A stretch of 64,000 nt of DNA from positions 1 through 64,000 of the forward strand of contig JAXDJX010000017.1 in assembly GCA_034667405.1 (NCBI GenBank), given 5' to 3'. How positions within the stretch are numbered: the first letter of the stretch is position 1; each line of letters starts with the position of its first letter. A program made the position numbers and the translations under genes. This DNA is from JANXVR01 sp034667405. GTDB lineage: Bacteria > Actinomycetota > UBA4738 > HRBIN12. Shown here piece after piece: positions 36,742 to 44,980 of this stretch. The notes under the pieces were generated by a model, which worked only from the letters and a program-made list of their open reading frames with translations, did not search any database and was not told the origin of the DNA.

Positions 36742-36833
36742 GTTCCTCGACAAGGGCGAACCCGTCGTGAGGCGGGGGCGCAAAGCGAGAGGCCTCGGGA
36801 ACGGCCCGAGGTGGCTCAGCTACCGAAAGGAGC
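36742..36833 (+). promoter_or_regulatory. Class I cyclic-di-GMP riboswitch (GEMM-I)
   Basis: Sequence and fold follow the Vc2-type aptamer. P1: GTTCCT (36742-36747) pairs with AGGAGC (36828-36833). ACAAGGGC carries the Hoogsteen G (G20 equivalent, 36756). P1b is CCCGTC / GGCGGG closed by a GTGA GNRA loop (36767-36770). GGCGCAAAGC gives the intercalating A (A47 equivalent, 36783). P2 is CCTCGGG / CCCGAGG (36793-36799, 36805-36811) with an internal receptor-like loop, and CTACCG gives the base-pairing C (C92 equivalent, 36823). Retention of G at position 20 favours c-di-GMP over cGAMP. AGGAG in the 3' strand of P1 is the downstream gene's Shine-Dalgarno sequence, so ligand binding should turn translation off. 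Confidence 0.85.
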
Positions 36834-36840
36834 GCAGGCT

Positions 36841-37449
36841 ATGTATTCGAGGTCACTCTTAGGCGGGCGCGCGATGCGGCTCTTCGCCGTGGTCGTGCTC
36901 GCAGGGTTCTACAGCTTCGTCCGGATGGGCGTGGGTATGGCGCAACCGGCGCATGCGCAGAGCTCGCATACGTCAACTCAGACGTGCAACGGCCTCGCTG
37001 CCACGATCGTCGGCACCCGCGGCAACGATCACCTGGTCGGGACCCAGGGCAACGACGTGATCGTCGCTCGCGGCGGACGCGACGTCGTGAAAGGCGAAGG
37101 CGGTAGTGACGTGATCTGCGGCGGAGACGGTTCGGACAAGCTGCTCGGCGGAGCTGGAAACGACACGATCTCCGGTGGTGGCGGCTCGGACACCATCGAA
37201 GGTGACGGCGGGAGCGACGACCTCCAGGGCGACCAGGGCGACGACGACCTGCAAGGGGATGACGGAGACGACAACCTAGACGGCGGCTCGGGAAGCGACT
37301 CCGAAGACGGCGGTTCGGGAGACGACACCGCTGAGTGCAACGTCACCGCCACGGAAGACGACGACTGTCAGGGTGACGAGAACGATCAGGGCGACAACTC
37401 CCAGGGTGACTCGCAGGGAAGCGACAGTCTCCTGGTGCGGGGCTTCTGA
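36841..37449 (+). CDS. Secreted RTX-type calcium-binding repeat protein
   Basis: 202 residues from ATG 36841, eight bases after the AAAGGAG that lies in the riboswitch. Signal peptide of about 40 residues ending AQPAHAQ, then about 100 residues of nonapeptide RTX repeats (GGxGNDxI, GGDGSDKLLGG, GGSGSD), ending in a very acidic Gln/Asp/Gly tail with two Cys. There is no catalytic or adhesin domain, so it would be a small calcium-binding exoprotein, perhaps a matrix or surface component. Control by c-di-GMP fits a role in the switch between motile or dispersed and sessile life (inference). A strong terminator follows. Confidence 0.85.
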   Translation: MYSRSLLGGRAMRLFAVVVLAGFYSFVRMGVGMAQPAHAQSSHTSTQTCNGLAATIVGTRGNDHLVGTQGNDVIVARGGRDVVKGEGGSDVICGGDGSDKLLGGAGNDTISGGGGSDTIEGDGGSDDLQGDQGDDDLQGDDGDDNLDGGSGSDSEDGGSGDDTAECNVTATEDDDCQGDENDQGDNSQGDSQGSDSLLVRGF

Positions 37450-37490
37450 CCCATCAAGAGATAGGAACCCCGGGGCGCCCCTCCCCGCGA

Positions 37491-37518
37491 GGAAGGGACG
37501 GCGAGAGCCGTCCCTTCC
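37491..37518 (+). terminator. Terminator hairpin after the RTX gene
   Basis: Perfect 11-bp stem GGAAGGGACGG / CCGTCCCTTCC with a six-base loop CGAGAG, about 40 bases after the stop and followed by a T-rich stretch. Confidence 0.8.
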
Positions 37519-37756
37519 GTCTGTTCTGCTCCCACACACTAACGGCGGGAGGCACTGCGGCTCTTTCCACCACCATCGCGAGCGTCGAGGCGCGCGAGAT
37601 CCATCGCCATCGAGGGTACGGAAGGGGCCTAAGATGCGTCCTCCGTTTGAGCTACTGAGCGGTCTACGGATATAAGACGGCCTGAGCCTCCGGTGGCCAG
37701 CGGCGCATCGGAACGACGCCCCAGTTTGCGGCAAAGGTAAACCTCTCGAGGCCCTC
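37519..37756. other. Upstream region of the second ECF operon
   Basis: About 240 bases with no supported gene. A GGAAC near 37710 could be the -35 of an ECF-type promoter, but the matching -10 is not clear. A GATATAAG box near 37670 is another possible -10. Confidence 0.3.
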
Positions 37757-38344
37757 GTGCGAGTGACCTATCGACAGAGGAAGATACGCCCCAGGGTCGT
37801 CACCATCGCGAGGAGCAGGCTCGTGCTCGAGCCGTCACAGTCAGCGTCCGATGAGCCACCGCGGGCGTTCGAGGACTTCTACATGGAGGAGTACGCCGCC
37901 GTGGTGGGCCTTGCGTACGCGCTGTGCGGCAGCCGATCGGGCGCTGAGGACCTCGCGCAGGAGGCCTTCCTTGCGTCGCACCGAAACTGGCAGCGCATCG
38001 GCCTGTACGAGCAACCTGGCGCCTGGGTTCGACGGGTCGTCGCTAACCTCTCCGTCTCGGCCGTCAGACGGAGGGTGTCCGAGGCGAAGGCTCTCGCGCG
38101 CGTGGCCGCTTTCGGGGAGCGAACAGTGATTCCAGATCTCGCGGCGGGAGACCCGGAGTTCTGGGCGGCGGTCCGCTCACTTCCCCGCCGGCAGGCACAG
38201 GTGGTCGCCCTCTTCTATCTGGAGGATCGAGCAATCGCCGATGTGGCCGCGATCCTCGACATGGCGCCGGGCACCGTTAAGCGGCACCTCCATGATGGGC
38301 GTCGGACGCTCGCACGTCGTCTGCACGAGGAGGATGTTGAGTGA
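37757..38344 (+). CDS. ECF sigma factor, SigE/SigK-like group of actinobacteria
   Basis: 195 residues from GTG 37757; a GTG at 37763 or a start nearer FEDFYMEEY is possible. Region 2 has YALCGSRSGAEDLAQEAFLASHRNW and region 4 has LPRRQAQVVALFYLEDRAIADVAAILDMAPGTVKRHLH-type sequence. It overlaps the downstream membrane propeller gene by GTGA, so sigma factor and partner are made together. Its product is the most likely regulator of its own promoter. Confidence 0.88.
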   Translation: MRVTYRQRKIRPRVVTIARSRLVLEPSQSASDEPPRAFEDFYMEEYAAVVGLAYALCGSRSGAEDLAQEAFLASHRNWQRIGLYEQPGAWVRRVVANLSVSAVRRRVSEAKALARVAAFGERTVIPDLAAGDPEFWAAVRSLPRRQAQVVALFYLEDRAIADVAAILDMAPGTVKRHLHDGRRTLARRLHEEDVE

Positions 38345-39426
38345 CCCTCGACGCTCGCGCCCGACGAGCTGCCCGTGCCTTCCGCATAGCGGTCGAAGAC
38401 ATGGAGCGCTCCGCTCCCGAACGCCACTCGTTCGAGCACTTCGATCGATACCTGCGTCGAAGGGACTGGAACGAGCGGCTCACGACGGTGATCGTCGCAG
38501 CGGTCATCGCCATTGCCGCCATCACTCTTGTCAGTCGGGCGTTGGGCGACGCCGGAGTCCGAGTTCCCGCGGTGCCTCCCGCGCAGGGTGGCCTGATCCT
38601 CTTCGGCGAGCGCAACCCGAACGGCGGTCGGGCCCATTGGTTCACGATGCGACCCGACGGCAGCGACCTGACCGATCTCCACGTCACCGCGACCTGCGCC
38701 ACATGGTTACCCGATGGCAGCAAGATCCTCATCACGAATGACGCCGCCGTGGGGCCCGGCTCTCCGCTCCGACCTGCCGTGATCAACCCGGACGGATCAG
38801 GCCTGCAGCCGCTCGACGGGACGCGGAACCCGAACCTCAACCTGGGGTGCGGCGACGTGTCGCCCGATGGAGCCCGGATCACGCTCGAAGGGTTCGGCGG
38901 GGCTGGCCACCACGACCTGAACGGCATCTACTCGATCCGCGCATCAGACGGCGGCGGACTCGTGCGTCTAATAAAGGGTCCCGTCGAGCCTCCCAGCATC
39001 TCGCCCGACGGGTCACGCATCAGCTTCAAGAGGGTCCAAGGAAGCCTCAACCCGTCGGCCTCGGGCGCCCTCTTCGTCACAAACTCCGACGGTTCGGGCC
39101 CGGTGCGGATCACGCCGCCCGGCTACGTCTCCGACGTGCCGGCGTGGTCACCGGACGGGAGATGGATCGTGTTCCAAAGACCCTACGGGCAACTGTTTAT
39201 CGTTCACCCGAGCGGCACCGATCTTCAGCAAGTACCACTGACGCTCCCTCCGGGATCGTGGGCGCAGCACCCGACGTGGTCGCCGGATGGATCGATGATC
39301 GTCTTCAGCGTCCTCGCTGGAGATCGCAGTGGGGTCTACGTCGTCAGGATGGACGGAACGGGCCTGCACGAGGTCAGGGCGATCTCGAACCCCCAGACTC
39401 CCGACTGGGGTCGTGCAGCTGGTTGA
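38341..39426 (+). CDS. Membrane-anchored TolB-like propeller, putative anti-sigma factor
   Basis: 361 residues. About 48 charged cytosolic residues (RARRAARAFRIAVEDMERS) precede one membrane helix (about 49-68, TTVIVAAVIAIAAITLVS), then an extracytoplasmic PD40 propeller of about six blades (AWSPDGRWIVFQR, TWSPDGSMIVF). Coupled by GTGA to the ECF sigma gene. The layout of short cytosolic helix, membrane helix and external sensor is that of a transmembrane anti-sigma factor with a TolB-like sensor. No zinc anti-sigma motif was seen, so the role is inferred from context. Confidence 0.75.
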   Translation: MTLDARARRAARAFRIAVEDMERSAPERHSFEHFDRYLRRRDWNERLTTVIVAAVIAIAAITLVSRALGDAGVRVPAVPPAQGGLILFGERNPNGGRAHWFTMRPDGSDLTDLHVTATCATWLPDGSKILITNDAAVGPGSPLRPAVINPDGSGLQPLDGTRNPNLNLGCGDVSPDGARITLEGFGGAGHHDLNGIYSIRASDGGGLVRLIKGPVEPPSISPDGSRISFKRVQGSLNPSASGALFVTNSDGSGPVRITPPGYVSDVPAWSPDGRWIVFQRPYGQLFIVHPSGTDLQQVPLTLPPGSWAQHPTWSPDGSMIVFSVLAGDRSGVYVVRMDGTGLHEVRAISNPQTPDWGRAAG

Positions 39427-39617
39427 CCGTCCAGCACGCGGCGCGCCGACGTCGAGAGGTGGAGCCGGGGTCGACCGGTGGAGGCCTGAGCCTATTCCGT
39501 CCGCAAGCACTCCCGACAGCAGCCCTCGCTGCACACAAAGGTTGACTCAACCGGGCCGCACGCTCGAGCGAGTTACCTACCGAAGCGCTCGCGATCGAGC
39601 GCGGAGGGGAGGGCACC

Positions 39618-40535
39618 ATGAAGCGAAAGATCGTCTTGATCGTCGCCGTTGTCGCGTCCTGCTGTTGGATGGCGGCGGGACTCATCCCCGCGTACGCGAC
39701 GACGCCGGATCCGAACGGTCGCATCGCGTTCTCCATGGACTTCGGGCTCGGGGCCGAGATCTACACGATCAGACAGAGCGGTCTCGACATCCAACAGCTC
39801 ACCGAGGTCGGGGGGAGCGCCGAGTCCCCGGACTGGTCGCCGGACGGGAGGCGCATCGTGTTCCACATCGTGGACCAAGGGCTCTGGATGGTGAAAGCGA
39901 ATGGCAGTCAACTGCACCAGGTCGTGGGCTCAGGCTTCCAGCCGGCGTTCACGCCAGACGGCAGGCACCTTGTCTACGACTGCGGCGACTGCGCCGGAGG
40001 TCAAGGGATCTTCCTGATGAAGGCAGACGGCTCGGACGCGCCCGGCGCGCGCCTGACCACGAACCCGTCGGGGTTCGAGGGGGACACCAACCCGGAGATC
40101 TCACCCGACGGGCAGACGATCACCTTCGTGCGCAGGAAGGTCGAGGGCGAGCTGCAAGGGCTGTTCGCCGTCGATATCGACGGGACGGATCTTCGCGAGC
40201 TCGTGCCCTACCGATTCAATGTCTTCATCAAGCACGACTGGGCACCCAACGGCGAGCACATCGTGTTCACCTCCCCGATCGAGGGGCAGCCCAACGTTTA
40301 CACGGTTGCCCCGGACGGATCCCACCTCGTGCAACTCACCCACGTCCAGTCCGGGAGCGGGGCGCTTGCAGGGTCATACTCGCCTGATGGGCGATGGATC
40401 GCCTTCCGAGGGGAGAACCCATCGATAGGCCTGTACCGGTTAATGAAGATGCGCCCGAACGGTTGCGATCACGTGATCGTCACGACTGCTCCTATCGGCG
40501 AACGGTACATCGATTGGGGCCCGGCCCCGAACTGA
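39618..40535 (+). CDS. Exported TolB-like (PD40) beta-propeller protein
   Basis: 305 residues with a GGAGGGGAGGG site and a signal peptide of about 24 residues. Blades with DWSPDGRRIVFHI, AFTPDGRHLVYDC and EISPDGQTITFVR follow. It is 190 bases downstream of the membrane-anchored propeller and very similar in organisation, so it may be part of the same sigma regulon. A strong terminator follows the stop. Confidence 0.8.
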   Translation: MKRKIVLIVAVVASCCWMAAGLIPAYATTPDPNGRIAFSMDFGLGAEIYTIRQSGLDIQQLTEVGGSAESPDWSPDGRRIVFHIVDQGLWMVKANGSQLHQVVGSGFQPAFTPDGRHLVYDCGDCAGGQGIFLMKADGSDAPGARLTTNPSGFEGDTNPEISPDGQTITFVRRKVEGELQGLFAVDIDGTDLRELVPYRFNVFIKHDWAPNGEHIVFTSPIEGQPNVYTVAPDGSHLVQLTHVQSGSGALAGSYSPDGRWIAFRGENPSIGLYRLMKMRPNGCDHVIVTTAPIGERYIDWGPAPN

Positions 40536-40549
40536 ACCGGACGGACGGC

Positions 40550-40584
40550 GCCAGCCGCCGGAGCCTGCTCCTCCGGCGGCTGGC
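40550..40584 (+). terminator. Terminator hairpin after the TolB-like gene
   Basis: Perfect 14-bp GC-rich stem GCCAGCCGCCGGAG / CTCCGGCGGCTGGC with a seven-base loop, 15 bases after the stop. No U-run. Confidence 0.8.
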
Positions 40585-40629
40585 AGCCTTCTGCAACGGA
40601 AGCAAGGCGGCCCCGCTCGATCCGGGAGA

Positions 40630-40931
40630 TCGAGCAGAAGCGGCAGCAGCCCGAGGATCGTTCTGGGAGATGCATGATCGGTTGTACGAGAACCAGCGAC
40701 GCCCGGGGCCTGAAGACCTCCACCTGTACGCGGACGTGCCGGGGCTCGCGTCGACGTGTTCGAGAAGGAACTCGCCGAGCACGCATGCCGATCCGGGTTC
40801 ACGAGGACTTCATGAGCGGTGTGAGCGGCGTGAACGGCACGCCGACCTTCTTCATCAACGGTGCCCGCCACGACGACTCGTACGAGTTCGAGACGCTCCT
40901 TGCCGCCATCGAGCGCGGCGCCGGGAAGTAG
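40630..40931 (+). pseudogene. DsbA-family thioredoxin-fold remnant, two frameshifts
   Basis: Three frames in order give pieces of one DsbA-type protein: FWEMHDRLYENQ and EDLHLYADV in the first, VDVFEKELAEHAC in the second, and HEDFMSGV then GVNGTPTFFING to the stop at 40931 in the third. Shifts fall near 40740 and 40795. The N-terminal CxxC part is missing, so it cannot be an active oxidoreductase. The last 85 codons alone have an ATG (40674), but it opens in the wrong frame for the fold. Confidence 0.65.
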
Positions 40932-40937
40932 AGAGGA

Positions 40938-41591
40938 TCACGTTCGTGGTGTACGAGTGAACGTGACGTGCACGGTGTTGCTCTCGGCGGTCTCGGTTCG
41001 TGCCTCATAGCCCTCCTCGAAGCCGCGGAGGTCGTCCCACAGATCGATCCCGCGACCCAGGAGGATGGGCGCGATGGCGACGTGCAGCTGGTCGACGAGA
41101 CCGGCCTTCAGGAAGGCTCGGACGGTGCTGATGCCACCCCCGATCCGCACGTCCTTGCCGCCGGCGGCAGCGGTGGCCTGCGCAAGGACCTCCGGGGGAG
41201 CCGCCGTGACGAAATGGAACGTCGTGCCACCGGCCATCTCGATCGACCCGAGCTTGCGGTGAGTGAGCACGAATACCGGCACGCGGAAGGGCGGCTCGTC
41301 GCCCCACCAGCCCTTCCAGTTGGGGTCGTCGGGAAAGGTGTGGAACCCGAACATCCCGGCACCCATGATCTCCGCGCCGACGCCCTCGAAGTAGGCCGCT
41401 GCGAACTCGTCATCGACGCCGCTCGTGCCCTCGCCCGACATGTCGTGTAAGACCCGCTCGCGGAACGTGCGCGTGGCGACATAGGCCGCGGTGAGCTTGT
41501 TCCAGTCCTCTCCGAATGGGTTGTCGGGCGTGCCGCCTTCGGTCGTGCCGTAGCCGTCCAACGAGATGTTTAGGTCGACCCGTACGCTCAT
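40938..41591 (-). CDS. RibD C-terminal / dihydrofolate reductase-family protein
   Basis: 217 residues from ATG 41591. VRVDLNISLDGY opens the fold, an insertion around FGEDWNKL follows, and the NADPH turn GGGISTVRAFLKAGLVDQLHVAIAPILLGRG closes it. It is distinct from the copy at 23379. A GGGGG-containing site lies before the start. Substrate unknown. Confidence 0.82.
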   Translation of the reverse strand: MSVRVDLNISLDGYGTTEGGTPDNPFGEDWNKLTAAYVATRTFRERVLHDMSGEGTSGVDDEFAAAYFEGVGAEIMGAGMFGFHTFPDDPNWKGWWGDEPPFRVPVFVLTHRKLGSIEMAGGTTFHFVTAAPPEVLAQATAAAGGKDVRIGGGISTVRAFLKAGLVDQLHVAIAPILLGRGIDLWDDLRGFEEGYEARTETAESNTVHVTFTRTPRT

Positions 41592-41764
41592 GCTAGCCCC
41601 CAGGAGTGATCGTTCATGGCAGGCACTATGGCACGCTGGCGACGCTAGCTCCCGGCCATGGCGGATCCGCCAAATTCCAGGGAGTCGAGACACAACTTCG
41701 CCTCACCACGCGCCGTCGGCGTGGTTGGCGAGCCAAACGGATAGGCGCCCGTTCGCCGGCGTCC

Positions 41765-42175
41765 TCACCGAGGTGGAACGTCTGCGGGTGCTTTCATCTC
41801 CGTCTCTCGCAGGAGAACACGATCACGCTTCACCACCGTGATCGCGATCAGCACTAACGCGAACGCGTTCAATGGGTGGAGCGCCGCGAGCACCGCGGAC
41901 ACATCGCGCATGTTCACGAGCAAAATCTGGACGAAGACATCGCCGATCAGCAGCAACGTGAGGTTTCTCTCCATCTTCGGCAACCGAGCGAGCAGGCCCG
42001 TGATGAGCAAGAGGGGAAGGCCGAACTCGAACAAGGAATAGCCCACGATGGTGTGCAGATCGGGGGTATGCACGGCCCCGAATAGGAACAAGCCGATCAG
42101 GAACGGCTGTGCGACGATCCCCGCCAGCATCAGGTACGCCACCACCAGGTGAGCCTTCAAGAACCGACGATTCAT
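41765..42175 (-). CDS. Small four-helix membrane protein
   Basis: 136 residues from ATG 42175 with GGAGG eleven bases upstream. Four hydrophobic helices, the second loop reading VHTPDLHTIVGYS. The pattern may belong to the DUF6220-type group, but I am not sure. The last 20 residues are polar. Function unknown. Confidence 0.7.
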   Translation of the reverse strand: MNRRFLKAHLVVAYLMLAGIVAQPFLIGLFLFGAVHTPDLHTIVGYSLFEFGLPLLLITGLLARLPKMERNLTLLLIGDVFVQILLVNMRDVSAVLAALHPLNAFALVLIAITVVKRDRVLLRETEMKAPADVPPR

Positions 42176-42346
42176 CTCTTGCCTCCGTTCCCTATCCCGT
42201 TCGCGCGACGTGCTGCTCGGCCGCAATCATGACGAATCACGCGCCACCGCACATCCTGAGATACGCGACCGCGACCTTAGGCTGACGCGTCACGCTTGCG
42301 TTGCTGGTGAACCCTCCGCACGGTGGCCATGTCCATCGCGTACGCC

Positions 42347-43267
42347 CTACTCCTCGGCGTTCGCGCGTTTCAACGCGTCCTCGAACGCCATCGGTCTGAT
42401 CTCGGGGAACAGCTCGGTGGCGGAGCGATCGCGGACAACCACCTCGGTGCTCAGACCCTCGATGAGCGGACGAGCGAGCGCTGACGGAACCGACGTGGTC
42501 AGACCGCACCACAACGATGAGAGCCACGGAGTGAGCAGGGGCACCGAGACGATCGGACGCGTAACGCCTCTCGAGGAAGCGAACGCCTTCATCATCTCGC
42601 GGTACGTGACGGTCTCGGGCCCGCCGACCTCTACCACCGTATGTTGGCTTTCCAGCGGTATCGAGGCGCCGGCCGCGAGGTACTCGATCACGTCGTCGAT
42701 CGCGATCGGCTGCGTCTTGGTGTCCACCCATCGCGGGACCACCATCGCCGGCAGGCGGTTCACGAGGTCGCGGAGCATCCGGAACGATGCGCTCTCCCGC
42801 CCGATCACCATGGCGGCGCGGAACTCCAACACCGGCGGCCCTTCTTCGGCGAGCACCCTGCCCACCTCCTGCCGGCTCGCGAGGTGCGGTGACATAGGAC
42901 CGTCGTCCTCGGACCCCAGGCCGCCGAGGTAGATGACGCGCCGCACGCCGGACTCTTTGGCAGCGCGGCCGAAGTTCGCCGCCCCGTCGTGATCGGTCTG
43001 CTCGAACTTGTCGACCCCCGACTCCATCGAGTGCACCAGGTAGTAAGCGGTGGAGACGCCTTCCAGCGCCGGCGGGAGGGTCGCGCTGTGCAGGACGTCG
43101 AGTTCAACGGCCCGAAGATCGGGCCAGCGTTCCTTGAGCACCTCGGCCCGCCTCCCGGCCGTGATCACCTCGTAGCCGTCGGAGGCCAGCCTGGTGGTCA
43201 GCCGAGAGCCGATCACGCCGCTTGCGCCCGTCACCAGGATCGTTCCGTCTGCTGGTTCGTTCCCCAT
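42347..43267 (-). CDS. NAD(P)H-binding atypical SDR / NmrA-like protein
   Basis: 306 residues from ATG 43267. Rossmann motif GASGVIGSRL near the N-terminus, then YYLVHSME, RRVIYLGGLG and TQPIAIDDVIEYLAAG, the signature set of NmrA/YtfG-like SDR proteins that bind NAD(P) without the classical YxxxK triad. Likely an oxidoreductase or redox sensor. It is divergent from the aldo/keto reductase operon. Confidence 0.8.
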   Translation of the reverse strand: MGNEPADGTILVTGASGVIGSRLTTRLASDGYEVITAGRRAEVLKERWPDLRAVELDVLHSATLPPALEGVSTAYYLVHSMESGVDKFEQTDHDGAANFGRAAKESGVRRVIYLGGLGSEDDGPMSPHLASRQEVGRVLAEEGPPVLEFRAAMVIGRESASFRMLRDLVNRLPAMVVPRWVDTKTQPIAIDDVIEYLAAGASIPLESQHTVVEVGGPETVTYREMMKAFASSRGVTRPIVSVPLLTPWLSSLWCGLTTSVPSALARPLIEGLSTEVVVRDRSATELFPEIRPMAFEDALKRANAEE

Positions 43268-43317
43268 GTCATCCCTGCTCCGTGGCGCGTCAAGGTAACC
43301 GGTCCAGCTGGACAATA

Positions 43318-43335
43318 TACGAAACGAGGCGTATG
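43318..43335. promoter_or_regulatory. Candidate TetR operator
   Basis: Inverted repeat ATACG-N8-CGTAT overlapping a TATGGT box (43333-43338), about 30 bases before the aldo/keto reductase start and between divergent genes. The operon encodes its own TetR regulator. Binding is inferred. Confidence 0.4.
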
Positions 43336-43365
43336 GTATCTATAAGGAACCGAAAGGAGTGAACC

Positions 43366-44325
43366 GTGCAAGGGACACAGCTCAAGACGACCCAGCTCGG
43401 GAGCACCGGCATGGAGATCACGCGCGTCGGGTACGGGGCGTGGGCCATCGGAGGCGGAGGGTGGGAGTTCGGTTGGGGACCGCAGGAGGACGAGGCCTCG
43501 ATCGAGACCATCCATCGGGCGCTCGAGCTCGGGGTGAATTGGATCGACACCGCGGCAGCCTACGGATTCGGTCATTCGGAGGAGGTCGTGGGTCGCGCGC
43601 TCAGTGGGCGAGACGAACGCCCGTACGTCTTTACCAAGGCATCTCTCGTGCCCGGGCCCGGCGGACGTGTTCTGCACAGCCTGAAGCGCGACTCGATCCT
43701 GCGTGAGGCCGAGGCCAGCCTGCATCGGCTCGGCGTCGACGCGATCGACCTGTATCAGATCCACTGGCCGATCCCCGAGGAAGACATCGAGGAAGGCTGG
43801 TCTACGTTCCTCGAGTTGAAGGAGCAGGGACTGGCGCGCCACATCGGCGTTTCCAACTTCGGCGTTGGACAGCTGCGGCGGATCCGGAAGATCGGCCCGG
43901 TTGAGACGCTGCAGCCGCCCTATTCGCTGATCGCGCGCGAGATCGAAGACGCGATCCTGCCGTTCGCCGCGCGCGAGGGCATCGGGGTGCTCGCCTACTC
44001 TCCGATGGGTTCGGGCCTGCTCACCGGCGGGATGACCAGAGAGCGGATCGAAGCGCTGCCAGACGACGATTGGCGCAAGCGCGACGAGCAGTTCCAGGAG
44101 CCGCTCCTGTCGAAGCACCTGGCCCTGGTGGAGCGGCTGAAGACCGTCGCGGAACGGCACGGGACCTCGCCGGGAGCGGTCGCGGTGGCCTGGACGCTGA
44201 AGAACCCAGCGGTCGACGCGGCCATCACCGGCTTCCGCCGCCCCGACCAGGTCGCACCCATCCTGGCCGCCGCGGATCTGGAACTCAGCCCGGACGACAT
44301 CACCACCATCGAAGGGATCGAGTGA
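43366..44325 (+). CDS. Aldo/keto reductase
   Basis: 319 residues from GTG 43366 after an AAAGGAG site. The catalytic tetrad is visible: D61 and Y66 (WIDTAAAYGFGHSEE), K91 (VFTKAS), H133 (QIHWP). The NADP-binding end has GASxA-like TGFRRPDQV. It begins a three-gene operon with TetR (one base between stop and ATG) and an MFS exporter, suggesting reduction and export of a reactive carbonyl or drug. Confidence 0.9.
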   Translation: MQGTQLKTTQLGSTGMEITRVGYGAWAIGGGGWEFGWGPQEDEASIETIHRALELGVNWIDTAAAYGFGHSEEVVGRALSGRDERPYVFTKASLVPGPGGRVLHSLKRDSILREAEASLHRLGVDAIDLYQIHWPIPEEDIEEGWSTFLELKEQGLARHIGVSNFGVGQLRRIRKIGPVETLQPPYSLIAREIEDAILPFAAREGIGVLAYSPMGSGLLTGGMTRERIEALPDDDWRKRDEQFQEPLLSKHLALVERLKTVAERHGTSPGAVAVAWTLKNPAVDAAITGFRRPDQVAPILAAADLELSPDDITTIEGIE

Positions 44326-44326
44326 G

Positions 44327-44980
44327 ATGGCTCCGGACCGCGTGACCGAAACTGCTCCGGTGACTCGGCCGCGCGGGCGCCCACGCAGCGAACGGGCGCA
44401 GCACGCGATCTTGACCGCAGCGATCGAATTGCTGCTGGAACGAGGGCTCCGAGCGATGAGTATGGAGGAGCTGGCGGAGCGAGCAGGGGTCAGTAAAGCG
44501 ACGATCTACCGCTGGTGGGACTCGAAGGATCTGCTGGCCATGGATGCCCTGTCCGCCGCGTGGGCGCCGAAGCGAGACGGCGAGCGAGACACCGGAAGCC
44601 TGCGCGGCGATCTGCTGGCTCAATTCCGCCCCTGGCTGCGTCAACTTACTGACAAGCCGTACGGGCGCGTGATCGCAGGACTGATCGCGCAGGCGCAGAC
44701 TGACCCGTTGTTCGCCGAGCGGTACCGAGACCATTTCGTCCAGCCACGACGAGACGCCACGCGCCCGCTGCTCCTTCGAGCGATGGACCGTGTCGAGATC
44801 GCCGCCGATACCGATCTGGAGCTCGCCCTGGACCTCCTCTATGGCCCGATCTACCACCGACTGCTCCATGGGCACGCCCCACTCACCGACCGCTTCATCC
44901 AACAGGTCATCGACGCCGTCATCGCTGCGACCTCGTCCGGGGTGATCGCCCAGGTTCGTGAAGGGAAGCGCAGGACGTGA
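44327..44980 (+). CDS. TetR-family regulator
   Basis: 217 residues. The N-terminal helix-turn-helix (about 22-65) reads AAIELLLERGLRAMSMEELAERAGVSKATIYRWWDSKDLL-type sequence, and the C-terminal helices match the TetR_C type that follows such domains. The start is one base after the aldo/keto reductase stop, and its TGA overlaps the GTG of the MFS gene. It probably represses the operon through the inverted repeat at 43318-43335. Confidence 0.9.
   Translation: MAPDRVTETAPVTRPRGRPRSERAQHAILTAAIELLLERGLRAMSMEELAERAGVSKATIYRWWDSKDLLAMDALSAAWAPKRDGERDTGSLRGDLLAQFRPWLRQLTDKPYGRVIAGLIAQAQTDPLFAERYRDHFVQPRRDATRPLLLRAMDRVEIAADTDLELALDLLYGPIYHRLLHGHAPLTDRFIQQVIDAVIAATSSGVIAQVREGKRRT

Noticed and set aside
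37715..37750. GGCAAAGG upstream of the second ECF gene as riboswitch core
   Set aside because: Only a short match; none of the required helices can be drawn.
42237..42731. Minus-strand 164-codon frame overlapping the NmrA-like gene
   Set aside because: Overlaps a well-supported SDR gene on the same strand in another frame; Arg-rich and without domain.
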